Of a DNA stretch of 64,000 nucleotides, positions 37,070 to 50,399 are shown piece by piece (position 1 is the stretch's first letter; every line of letters starts with the position of its first letter). The translations under genes and the position numbers were made by a program. The stretch is taken from the NCBI GenBank assembly GCA_963966185.1, contig CAWZYM010000327.1, positions 178,501-242,500 of the forward strand. Reading direction: 5' to 3'. The stretch comes from Rhabditoides inermis. Taxonomy: Eukaryota > Nematoda > Chromadorea > Rhabditida > Rhabditidae. The notes below the pieces were generated by a model that ran no database searches, had not been told where the DNA came from, and worked only from the letters and a program-made list of their open reading frames with translations.

Positions 37070-40000
37070 TGTCACGTACGGAGCATCATATAAACTTCAA
37101 ACGTTCAGAATACTTTTATGACACCTTGTTCGTTCCTGATTCACCTCGAACGGCAGATATGAGAAATTGGAAATTCTGTAATACTGAGCTGAAGATCGAA
37201 AAATAGGTGGGCGATTTGGTAAAAAAGAGAGAGGCGGAAGACAGACAGATGTTGTGGCTACGAAAGTGAGAGAAAGGCAGTGTGCTTTCGACTGTCGACA
37301 ATGTTGTTGAACACATGAATACTGCTTCAACCAATCGATAATCAATACAAATCGTCATGAATGTGAGTTTTGCAAAAAAAAAAAATCTCTTGCGGGATTC
37401 GAACTCGGGTTGCTAACTCGAGACATCTACAATGCTATCCACTCGACCAGCATGTCACGTTGGTCCAATGACCATTGCGCGAAGATCCTCTTGCTCATTC
37501 GTTGTCTTCGCCTTTGCCATTAAAGACTAATTGAGTGTGAATGTACAATTCTTTTTTCAAACAGCGTATGTCACGTACGGAGCATCATATAGACTTCAAA
37601 CGTTCAGAATACTTTTATGACACCTTGTTCGTTCCTGATTCACCTCAAACGGCAGATATGAGTGATTGGAAATTCTGTAATACTGAGCTGAAGATCGAAA
37701 AATAGGTGGGCGATTTGGTAGAAGAAAGAGAGGCGGAAGACAGACAGAGGTTGTGGCTACGAGAGTGAGAGAAAGGCAGTGTGCTTTCGACTGTCGACAA
37801 TGTTGTTGAACACATGAATACTGCTTCAACCAATCGATAATCAATACAATTCGTCATGAATGTGAGTTTTGCAAAAAATAAAATCTTTTGCGGGATTCGA
37901 ACCCGAGTCGCTATCTCAAGACATCTAAAATGCTATCCACTCGACCAGCATGTCACATTCTGCCAATGACCATTGCGCGAAGATCCTCTCGCTCACTCGT
38001 TGTCTTCGCCTTTGTCATTGAAGTCTAATTGAGTGTGAAAGTTCTCTTTCAAACAGAGGTATGTCACGTACGGAGCATCATGTAAACTTTAAACGTTCAG
38101 AATACTTTTATGACACCTTATTCGTTCCTGATTCACCTCAAACGGCAGATATGAGTAAATGAAAAGTCTGTAATACTGAGCTGAAGATCGAAAAATAGGT
38201 GAGCGATTCGGTAGAAGAAAGAGAGGCGGAAGACAGACAGAGGTTGTGGCTACGAGAGTGAGAGAAAGGCAGTGTGCTTTCGACTGTCGACAATGTTGTT
38301 GAACACATGAATACTGCTTCAACCATTCGATAATCAATACAGATCGTCATAAATGGGAGTTTTGCAAAAAAAATCTCTTGCGGGATTCGAACCCGGGTCG
38401 CTAACTCGAGACATCTACAATGCTATCCACTCGACCAGCATGTCATATTGGTCAAATGACCATTGCGCGAAGATCCTCTCGCTCACTCGTTGTCTTCGCC
38501 TTTGCCATTGAAGACTAATTGAGTGTGAAAGTTCTCTTTCAAACAGCGGTATGTCACGTACGGAGCATCATATAAACTTTAAACGTTCAGAATACTTTTA
38601 TGACACCTTGTTCGTTCCTGATTCACCTCAAACGGCAGATATGAGTAATTGAAAAGTCTGTAATACTGAGCTGAAGATCGAAAAATAGGTGAGCGATTTG
38701 GTAGAAGAAAGAGAGGCGGAAGACAGACAGAGGTTGTGGCTACGAGAAAGAGAGAAAGGCAGTGTGCTTTCGACTGTCGACAATGTTGTTGAACACATGA
38801 ATACTGCTTCAACCAATCGATAATCAATACAAATCGTCATGAATGTGAGTTTTGCAAAAAAATTCTTGCAGGATCCGAACCCGGGTCGCTACCTCGAGAC
38901 CTCTACAATGCTATCCACTCGACCAGCATGTCACGTTGGTCCAATGACCATTGCGCGAAGATCCTCTTGCTCATTCGTTGTCTTCGCCTTTGCCATTAAA
39001 GACTAATTGAGTGTGAATGTACAATTCTTTTTTCAAACAGCGTATGTCACGTACGGAGCATCATATACACTTCAAACGTTCAGAATACTTTTATGACACC
39101 TTGTTCGTTCCTGATTCACCTCAAACGGCAGATATGAGTGATTGGAAATTCTGTAATACTGAGCTGAAGATCGAAAAATAGGTGGGCGATTTGGTAGAAG
39201 AAAGAGAGGCGGAAGACAGACAGAGGTTGTGGCTACGAGAGTGAGAGAAAGGCAGTGTGCTTTCGACTGTCGACAATGTTGTTGATAACATGAATACTGC
39301 TTAAACCAGTCGATACTTAATACATATCTTCATGAATGCAAGTTTTGCAAAAAATAAAATCTCTTGCGGGATTCGAACCCGAGTCGCTATCTCAAGACAT
39401 CTAAAATGCTATCCACTCGACCAGCATGTCACATTCTGCCAATGACCATTGCGCGAAGATCCTCTCGCTCACTCGTTGTCTTCGCCTTTGTCATTGAAGT
39501 CTAATTGAGTGTGAAAGTTCTCTTTCAAACAGCGTATGTCACGTACGGAGCATCATATACACTTCAAACGTTCAGAATACTTTTATGACACCTTGTTCGT
39601 TCCTGATTCACCTCAAACGGCAGATATGAGTAATTGGAAATTCTGTAATACTGAGCTGAAGATCGAAAAATAGGTGGGCGATTTGGTAGAAGAAAGAGAG
39701 GCGGAAGACAGACAGAGGTTGTGGCTACGAGAGTGAGAGAAAGGCAGTGTGCTTTCGACTGTCGACAATGTGGTTGAATACATGAATACTGCTTGAACCA
39801 GTCGATACTTAATACATATCTTCATGAATGCAAGTTTTGCAAAAAATAAAATCTCTTGCGGGATTCGAACCCGAGTCGCTATCTCAAGACATCTAAAATG
39901 CTATCCACTCGACCAGCATGTCACATTCTGCCAATGACCATTGCGCAAAGATCCTATCGCTCACTCGTTGTCTTCGCCTTTGTCATTGAAGTCTAATTGA

Positions 40001-43000
40001 GTGTGAAAGTTCTCTTTCAAACAGCGGTATGTCACGTACGGAGCATCATGTAAACTTTAAACGTTCAGAATACTTTTATGACACCTTATTCGTTCCTGAT
40101 TCACCTCAAACGGCAGATATGAAAAAATGAAAAGTCTGTAATACTGAGCTGAAGATCGAAAAATAGGTGAGCGATTTGGTAGATGGAAGAGAGGCGGAAG
40201 ACAGACAGCGGTTGGTGGCTACGAGAGTGAGAGAAAGGCAGTGTGCTTTCGACTGTCGACAATGTTGTTGAACACATGAATACTGCTTCAACCAATCGAT
40301 AATCAATACAAATCGTCATGAATGTGAGTTTTGCAAAAAAAAATCTCTTGCGGGATTCGAACTCGGGTTGCTAACTCGAGACATCTACAATGCTATCCAC
40401 TCGACCAGCATGTCACATTGGTCCAATGACCATTGCGCGAAGATCCTCTTGCTCACTCGTTGTCTTCGCCTTTGCCAATGAAGACTAATTGAGTGTGAAT
40501 GTACAATTCTTTTTCAAACAGCGGTATGTCACGTACGGAGCATCATATACACTTCAAACGTTCAGTATACTTTTATGACACCTTATTCGTTCCTGATTCA
40601 CCTCAAACGGCAGATATGAGTAATTGGAAATTCTGTAAAACTGAGCTGAAGATCGAAAAATAGGTGGGCGAATTGGTAGAAGAAAGAGAGGCGGAAGACA
40701 GACAGAGGTTGTGGCTACGCGAGTGAGAGAAAGGCAGTGTGCTTTCGACTGTCGACAATGTTGTTGAAAACATGAATACTGCTTTTTAACCAATCGGTAC
40801 TCAAAACAGATCGTCATGAATGTGAGTTTTGCAACAAAAAAAATCTCTCGCGGGATTCGAACCCGGGACGCTAAATCGAGACATCTACAATGCTATCCAC
40901 TCGACCAGCATGTCACATTGGTCCAATGACCATTGCGCGAAGATCCTCTTGCTCACTCGTTGTCTTCGCCTTTGCCATTAAAGACTAATTGAGTGTGAAT
41001 GTACAATTCTTTTTCGAACAGCGTATGTCACGTACGGAGCATCATATACACTTCAAACGTTCAGAATATTTTTATGACACCTTGTTCGTTCCTGATTTAC
41101 CTCAAACGGCAGATATGAGTAATTGGAAATTCTGTAATACTGAGCTGAAGATCGAAAAATAGGTGGGCGATTTGGTAGAAGAAAGAGAGGCGGAAGACAG
41201 ACAGAGGTTGTGGCTACGAGAGTGAGAGAAAGGCAGTGTGCTTTCGACTGTCGACAATGTTGTTGAATACATGAATACTGCTTAAATTAGTCGATACTCA
41301 ATACATATCGTCATGAATGCAAGTTTTGCAAAAAAATAAAATCTCTTGCGAGATTCGAACCCGGCTCGCTATCTCAAGACATCTAAAATGCTATCCACTC
41401 GACCAGCATGTCACATTGGTCCAATGACCATTGCGCGAAGATCCTTTTGCTCACTCGTTGTCTTCGCCTTTGCCATTGAAGACTAATTGAGTGTGAAAGT
41501 TCTCTTTCAAACAGCGGTATGTCACGTACGGAGCATCATATAAACTTCAAACGTTCAGAATACTTTTATGACACCTTGTTCGTTCCTGATTCACCTCGAA
41601 CGGCAGATATGAGAAATTGGAAATTCTGTAATACTGAGCTGAAGATCGAAAAACAGGTGGGCGATTTGGTAAAAGAGAGAGAGGCGGAAGACAGACAGAT
41701 GTTGTGGCTACGAAAGTGAGAGAAAGGCAGTGTGCTTTCGACTGTCGACAATGTTGTTGAACACATGAATACTGCTTCAACCAATCGATAATCAATACAA
41801 ATCGTCATGAATGTGAGTTTTGCAAAAAAAAAAATCTCTTGCGGGATTCGAACTCGGGTTGCTAACTCGAGACATCTACAATGCTATCCACTCGACCAGC
41901 ATGTCACGTTGGTCCAATGACCATTGCGCGAAGATCCTCTTGCTCATTCGTTGTCTTCGCCTTTGCCATTAAAGACTAATTGAGTGTGAATGTACAATTC
42001 TTTTTTCAAACAGCGTATGTCACGTACGGAGCATCATATAGACTTCAAACGTTCAGAATACTTTTATGACACCTTGTTCGTTCCTGATTCACCTCAAACG
42101 GCAGATATGAGTGATTGGAAATTCTGTAATACTGAGCTGAAGATCGAAAAATAGGTGGGCGATTTGGTAGAAGAAAGAGAGGCGGAAGACAGACAGAGGT
42201 TGTGGCTACGAGAGTGAGAGAAAGGCAGTGTGCTTTCGACTGTCGACAATGTTGTTGAACACATGAATACTGCTTCAACCAATCGATAATCAATACAATT
42301 CGTCATGAATGTGAGTTTTGCAAAAAATAAAATCTTTTGCGGGATTCGAACCCGAGTCGCTATCTCAAGACATCTAAAATGCTATCCACTCGACCAGCAT
42401 GTCACATTCTGCCAATGACCATTGCGCGAAGATCCTCTCGCTCACTCGTTGTCTTCGGCTTTGTCATTGAAGTCTAATTGAGTGTGAAAGTTCTCTTTCA
42501 AACAGAGGTATGTCACGTACGGAGCATCATGTAAACTTTAAACGTTCAGAATACTTTTATGACACCTTATTCGTTCCTGATTCACCTCAAACGGCAGATA
42601 TGAGTAAATGAAAAGTCTGTAATACTGAGCTGAAGATCGAAAAATAGGTGAGCGATTCGGTAGAAGAAAGAGAGGCGGAAGACAGACAGAGGTTGTGGCT
42701 ACGAGAGTGAGAGAAAGGCAGTGTGCTTTCGACTGTCGACAATGTTGTTGAACACATGAATACTGCTTCAACCATTCGATAATCAATACAGATCGTCATA
42801 AATGGGAGTTTTGCAAAAAAAATCTCTTGCGGGATTCGAACCCGGGTCGCTAACTCGAGACATCTACAATGCTATCCACTCGACCAGCATGTCATATTGG
42901 TCAAATGACCATTGCGCGAAGATCCTCTCGCTCACTCGTTGTCTTCGCCTTTGCCATTGAAGACTAATTGAGTGTGAAAGTTCTCTTTCAAACAGCGGTA

Positions 43001-45950
43001 TGTCACGTACGGAGCATCATATAAACTTTAAACGTTCAGAATACTTTTATGACACCTTGTTCGTTCCTGATTCACCTCAAACGGCAGATATGAGTAATTG
43101 AAAAGTCTGTAATACTGAGCTGAAGATCGAAAAATAGGTGAGCGATTTGGTAGAAGAAAGAGAGGCGGAAGACAGACAGAGGTTGTGGCTACGAGAAAGA
43201 GAGAAAGGCAGTGTGCTTTCGACTGTCGACAATGTTGTTGAACACATGAATACTGCTTCAACCAATCGATAATCAATACAAATCGTCATGAATGTGAGTT
43301 TTGCAAAAAAATTCTTGCAGGATCCGAACCCGGGTCGCTACCTCGAGACCTCTACAATGCTATCCACTCGACCAGCATGTCACGTTGGTCCAATGACCAT
43401 TGCGCGAAGATCCTCTTGCTCATTCGTTGTCTTCGCCTTTGCCATTAAAGACTAATTGAGTGTGAATGTACAATTCTTTTTTCAAACAGCGTATGTCACG
43501 TACGGAGCATCATATACACTTCAAACGTTCAGAATACTTTTATGACACCTTGTTCGTTCCTGATTCACCTCAAACGGCAGATATGAGTGATTGGAAATTC
43601 TGTAATACTGAGCTGAAGATCGAAAAATAGGTGGGCGATTTGGTAGAAGAAAGAGAGGCGGAAGACAGACAGAGGTTGTGGCTACGAGAGTGAGAGAAAG
43701 GCAGTGTGCTTTCGACTGTCGACAATGTTGTTGATAACATGAATACTGCTTAAACCAGTCGATACTTAATACATATCTTCATGAATGCAAGTTTTGCAAA
43801 AAATAAAATCTCTTGCGGGATTCGAACCCGAGTCGCTATCTCAAGACATCTAAAATGCTATCCACTCGACCAGCATGTCACATTCTGCCAATGACCATTG
43901 CGCGAAGATCCTCTCGCTCACTCGTTGTCTTCGCCTTTGTCATTGAAGTCTAATTGAGTGTGAAAGTTCTCTTTCAAACAGCGTATGTCACGTACGGAGC
44001 ATCATATACACTTCAAACGTTCAGAATACTTTTATGACACCTTGTTCGTTCCTGATTCACCTCAAACGGCAGATATGAGTAATTGGAAATTCTGTAATAC
44101 TGAGCTGAAGATCGAAAAATAGGTGGGCGATTTGGTAGAAGAAAGAGAGGCGGAAGACAGACAGAGGTTGTGGCTACGAGAGTGAGAGAAAGGCAGTGTG
44201 CTTTCGACTGTCGACAATGTGGTTGAATACATGAATACTGCTTGAACCAGTCGATACTTAATACATATCTTCATGAATGCAAGTTTTGCAAAAAATAAAA
44301 TCTCTTGCGGGATTCGAACCCGAGTCGCTATCTCAAGACATCTAAAATGCTATCCACTCGACCAGCATGTCACATTCTGCCAATGACCATTGCGCAAAGA
44401 TCCTATCGCTCACTCGTTGTCTTCGCCTTTGTCATTGAAGTCTAATTGAGTGTGAAAGTTCTCTTTCAAACAGCGGTATGTCACGTACGGAGCATCATGT
44501 AAACTTTAAACGTTCAGAATACTTTTATGACACCTTATTCGTTCCTGATTCACCTCAAACGGCAGATATGAAAAAATGAAAAGTCTGTAATACTGAGCTG
44601 AAGATCGAAAAATAGGTGAGCGATTTGGTAGATGGAAGAGAGGCGGAAGACAGACAGCGGTTGGTGGCTACGAGAGTGAGAGAAAGGCAGTGTGCTTTCG
44701 ACTGTCGACAATGTTGTTGAACACATGAATACTGCTTCAACCAATCGATAATCAATACAAATCGTCATGAATGTGAGTTTTGCAAAAAAAAATCTCTTGC
44801 GGGATTCGAACTCGGGTTGCTAACTCGAGACATCTACAATGCTATCCACTCGACCAGCATGTCACATTGGTCCAATGACCATTGCGCGAAGATCCTCTTG
44901 CTCACTCGTTGTCTTCGCCTTTGCCAATGAAGACTAATTGAGTGTGAATGTACAATTCTTTTTCAAACAGCGGTATGTCACGTACGGAGCATCATATACA
45001 CTTCAAACGTTCAGAATACTTTTATGACACCTTATTCGTTCCTGATTCACCTCAAACGGCAGATATGAGTAATTGGAAATTCTGTAAAACTGAGCTGAAG
45101 ATCGAAAAATAGGTGGGCGAATTGGTAGAAGAAAGAGAGGCGGAAGACAGACAGAGGTTGTGGCTACGCGAGTGAGAGAAAGGCAGTGTGCTTTCGACTG
45201 TCGACAATGTTGTTGAAAACATGAATACTGCTTTTTAACCAATCGGTACTCAAAACAGATCGTCATGAATGTGAGTTTTGCAACAAAAAAAATCTCTCGC
45301 GGGATTCGAACCCGGGACGCTAAATCGAGACATCTACAATGCTATCCACTCGACCAGCATGTCACATTGGTCCAATGACCATTGCGCGAAGATCCTCTTG
45401 CTCACTCGTTGTCTTCGCCTTTGCCATTAAAGACTAATTGAGTGTGAATGTACAATTCTTTTTCGAACAGCGTATGTCACGTACGGAGCATCATATACAC
45501 TTCAAACGTTCAGAATATTTTTATGACACCTTGTTCGTTCCTGATTTACCTCAAACGGCAGATATGAGTAATTGGAAATTCTGTAATACTGAGCTGAAGA
45601 TCGAAAAATAGGTGGGCGATTTGGTAGAAGAAAGAGAGGCGGAAGACAGACAGAGGTTGTGGCTACGAGAGTGAGAGAAAGGCAGTGTGCTTTCGACTGT
45701 CGACAATGTTGTTGAATACATGAATACTGCTTAAATTAGTCGATACTCAATACATATCGTCATGAATGCAAGTTTTGCAAAAAAATAAAATCTCTTGCGA
45801 GATTCGAACCCGGCTCGCTATCTCAAGACATCTAAAATGCTATCCACTCGACCAGCATGTCACATTGGTCCAATGACCATTGCGCGAAGATCCTTTTGCT
45901 CACTCGTTGTCTTCGCCTTTGCCATTGAAGACTAATTGAGTGTGAAAGTT
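37070..45950. repeat. 4.45-kb (nine-unit) higher-order repeat, two tandem copies
   Basis: Corresponding points lie 4449-4450 bp apart: 37097/41547, 37596/42045, 38089/42538, 38579/43028, 39613/44062 and 40106/44555. The blocks appear almost identical, for example both contain TTAAATTAGTCG, GAGATTCGAACCCGGCTCG and GTGGTTGAATACATG. A few differences exist, such as AAAAACAGGTGG at about 41650 against AAAAATAGGTGG. This indicates very recent duplication of a nine-unit segment. Confidence 0.88.
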
Positions 45951-46479
45951 CTCTTTCAAACAGCGGTATGTCACGTACGGAGCATCATGTAAACTTTAAA
46001 CGTTCAGAATACTTTTATGACACCTTATTCGTTCCTGATTCACCTCAAACGGCAGATATGAGTAATTGGAAATTCTGTAATACTGAGCTGAAGATCGAAA
46101 AATAGGTGGGCGATTTGGTAGAAGAAAGAGAGGCGGAAGACAGACAGAGGTTGTGGCTACGAGAGTGAGAGAAAGGCAGTGTGCTTTCGACTGTCGACAA
46201 TGTGGTTGAATACATGAATACTGCTTGAACCAGTCGATACTTAATACATATCTTCATGAATGCAAGTTTTGCAAAAAATAAAATCTCTTGCGGGATTCGA
46301 ACCCGGGTCGCTAACTCGAGACATCTACAATGCTATCCACTCGACCAGCATGTCATATTGGTCAAATGACCATTGCGCGAAGATCCTCTCGCTCACTCGT
46401 TGTCTTCGCCTTTGCCATTGAAGACTAATTGAGTGTGAAAGTTCTCTTTCAAACAGCGGTATGTCACGTACGGAGCATC

Positions 46480-49400
46480 ATATAAACTTTAAACGTTCAG
46501 AATACTTTTATGACACCTTGTTCGTTCCTGATTCACCTCAAACGGCAGATATGAGTAATTGAAAAGTCTGTAATACTGAGCTGAAGATCGAAAAATAGGT
46601 GAGCGATTTGGTAGAAGAAAGAGAGGCGGAAGACAGACAGAGGTTGTGGCTACGAGAAAGAGAGAAAGGCAGTGTGCTTTCGACTGTCGACAATGTTGTT
46701 GAACACATGAATACTGCTTCAACCAATCGATAATCAATACAAATCGTCATGAATGTGAGTTTTGCAAAAAAATTCTTGCAGGATCCGAACCCGGGTCGCT
46801 ACCTCGAGACCTCTACAATGCTATCCACTCGACCAGCATGTCACGTTGGTCCAATGACCATTGCGCGAAGATCCTCTTGCTCATTCGTTGTCTTCGCCTT
46901 TGCCATTAAAGACTAATTGAGTGTGAATGTACAATTCTTTTTTCAAACAGCGTATGTCACGTACGGAGCATCATATACACTTCAAACGTTCAGAATACTT
47001 TTATGACACCTTGTTCGTTCCTGATTCACCTCAAACGGCAGATATGAGTGATTGGAAATTCTGTAATACTGAGCTGAAGATCGAAAAATAGGTGGGCGAT
47101 TTGGTAGAAGAAAGAGAGGCGGAAGACAGACAGAGGTTGTGGCTACGAGAGTGAGAGAAAGGCAGTGTGCTTTCGACTGTCGACAATGTTGTTGATAACA
47201 TGAATACTGCTTAAACCAGTCGATACTTAATACATATCTTCATGAATGCAAGTTTTGCAAAAAATAAAATCTCTTGCGGGATTCGAACCCGAGTCGCTAT
47301 CTCAAGACATCTAAAATGCTATCCACTCGACCAGCATGTCACATTCTGCCAATGACCATTGCGCGAAGATCCTCTCGCTCACTCGTTGTCTTCGCCTTTG
47401 TCATTGAAGTCTAATTGAGTGTGAAAGTTCTCTTTCAAACAGCGTATGTCACGTACGGAGCATCATATACACTTCAAACGTTCAGAATACTTTTATGACA
47501 CCTTGTTCGTTCCTGATTCACCTCAAACGGCAGATATGAGTAATTGGAAATTCTGTAATACTGAGCTGAAGATCGAAAAATAGGTGGGCGATTTGGTAGA
47601 AGAAAGAGAGGCGGAAGACAGACAGAGGTTGTGGCTACGAGAGTGAGAGAAAGGCAGTGTGCTTTCGACTGTCGACAATGTGGTTGAATACATGAATACT
47701 GCTTGAACCAGTCGATACTTAATACATATCTTCATGAATGCAAGTTTTGCAAAAAATAAAATCTCTTGCGGGATTCGAACCCGAGTCGCTATCTCAAGAC
47801 ATCTAAAATGCTATCCACTCGACCAGCATGTCACATTCTGCCAATGACCATTGCGCAAAGATCCTATCGCTCACTCGTTGTCTTCGCCTTTGTCATTGAA
47901 GTCTAATTGAGTGTGAAAGTTCTCTTTCAAACAGCGGTATGTCACGTACGGAGCATCATGTAAACTTTAAACGTTCAGAATACTTTTATGACACCTTATT
48001 CGTTCCTGATTCACCTCAAACGGCAGATATGAAAAAATGAAAAGTCTGTAATACTGAGCTGAAGATCGAAAAATAGGTGAGCGATTTGGTAGATGGAAGA
48101 GAGGCGGAAGACAGACAGCGGTTGGTGGCTACGAGAGTGAGAGAAAGGCAGTGTGCTTTCGACTGTCGACAATGTTGTTGAACACATGAATACTGCTTCA
48201 ACCAATCGATAATCAATACAAATCGTCATGAATGTGAGTTTTGCAAAAAAAAATCTCTTGCGGGATTCGAACTCGGGTTGCTAACTCGAGACATCTACAA
48301 TGCTATCCACTCGACCAGCATGTCACATTGGTCCAATGACCATTGCGCGAAGATCCTCTTGCTCACTCGTTGTCTTCGCCTTTGCCAATGAAGACTAATT
48401 GAGTGTGAATGTACAATTCTTTTTCAAACAGCGGTATGTCACGTACGGAGCATCATATACACTTCAAACGTTCAGAATACTTTTATGACACCTTATTCGT
48501 TCCTGATTCACCTCAAACGGCAGATATGAGTAATTGGAAATTCTGTAAAACTGAGCTGAAGATCGAAAAATAGGTGGGCGAATTGGTAGAAGAAAGAGAG
48601 GCGGAAGACAGACAGAGGTTGTGGCTACGCGAGTGAGAGAAAGGCAGTGTGCTTTCGACTGTCGACAATGTTGTTGAAAACATGAATACTGCTTTTTAAC
48701 CAATCGGTACTCAAAACAGATCGTCATGAATGTGAGTTTTGCAACAAAAAAAATCTCTCGCGGGATTCGAACCCGGGACGCTAAATCGAGACATCTACAA
48801 TGCTATCCACTCGACCAGCATGTCACATTGGTCCAATGACCATTGCGCGAAGATCCTCTTGCTCACTCGTTGTCTTCGCCTTTGCCATTAAAGACTAATT
48901 GAGTGTGAATGTACAATTCTTTTTCGAACAGCGTATGTCACGTACGGAGCATCATATACACTTCAAACGTTCAGAATATTTTTATGACACCTTGTTCGTT
49001 CCTGATTTACCTCAAACGGCAGATATGAGTAATTGGAAATTCTGTAATACTGAGCTGAAGATCGAAAAATAGGTGGGCGATTTGGTAGAAGAAAGAGAGG
49101 CGGAAGACAGACAGAGGTTGTGGCTACGAGAGTGAGAGAAAGGCAGTGTGCTTTCGACTGTCGACAATGTTGTTGAATACATGAATACTGCTTAAATTAG
49201 TCGATACTCAATACATATCGTCATGAATGCAAGTTTTGCAAAAAAATAAAATCTCTTGCGAGATTCGAACCCGGCTCGCTATCTCAAGACATCTAAAATG
49301 CTATCCACTCGACCAGCATGTCACATTGGTCCAATGACCATTGCGCGAAGATCCTTTTGCTCACTCGTTGTCTTCGCCTTTGCCATTGAAGACTAATTGA

Positions 49401-49730
49401 GTGTGAAAGTTCTCTTTCAAACAGCGGTATGTCACGTACGGAGCATCATGTAAACTTTAAACGTTCAGAATACTTTTATGACACCTTATTCGTTCCTGAT
49501 TCACCTCAAACGGCAGATATGAGTAATTGGAAATTCTGTAATACTGAGCTGAAGATCGAAAAATAGGTGGGCGATTTGGTAGAAGAAAGAGAGGCGGAAG
49601 ACAGACAGAGGTTGTGGCTACGAGAGTGAGAGAAAGGCAGTGTGCTTTCGACTGTCGACAATGTGGTTGAATACATGAATACTGCTTGAACCAGTCGATA
49701 CTTAATACATATCTTCATGAATGCAAGTTT
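46480..49730. repeat. Seven-unit block, copy of about 43020-46260 (offset 3461 bp)
   Basis: Points pair at 43028/46489, 44062/47523, 44555/48016, 45003/48464 and 46045/49506, all with an offset of exactly 3461 bp. The block overlaps the preceding 4.45-kb repeat, showing stepwise amplification in which successive exchanges used different registers. Confidence 0.87.
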
Positions 49731-50399
49731 TGCAAAAAATAAAATCTCTTGCGGGATTCGAACCCGAGTCGCTATCTCAAGACATCTAAAATGCTATCCA
49801 CTCGACCAGCATGTCACATTCTGCCAATGACCATTGCGCAAAGATCCTATCGCTCACTCGTTGTCTTCGCCTTTGTCATTGAAGTCTAATTGAGTGTGAA
49901 AGTTCTCTTTCAAACAGCGGTATGTCACGTACGGAGCATCATGTAAACTTTAAACGTTCAGAATACTTTTATGACACCTTATTCGTTCCTGATTCACCTC
50001 AAACGGCAGATATGAAAAAATGAAAAGTCTGTAATACTGAGCTGAAGATCGAAAAATAGGTGAGCGATTTGGTAGATGGAAGAGAGGCGGAAGACAGACA
50101 GCGGTTGGTGGCTACGAGAGTGAGAGAAAGGCAGTGTGCTTTCGACTGTCGACAATGTTGTTGAACACATGAATACTGCTTCAACCAATCGATAATCAAT
50201 ACAAATCGTCATGAATGTGAGTTTTGCAAAAAAAAAAATCTCTTGCGGGATTCGAACTCGGGTTGCTAACTCGAGACATCTACAATGCTATCCACTCGAC
50301 CAGCATGTCACATTGGTCCAATGACCATTGCGCGAAGATCCTCTTGCTCACTCGTTGTCTTCGCCTTTGCCAATGAAGACTAATTGAGTGTGAATGTAC

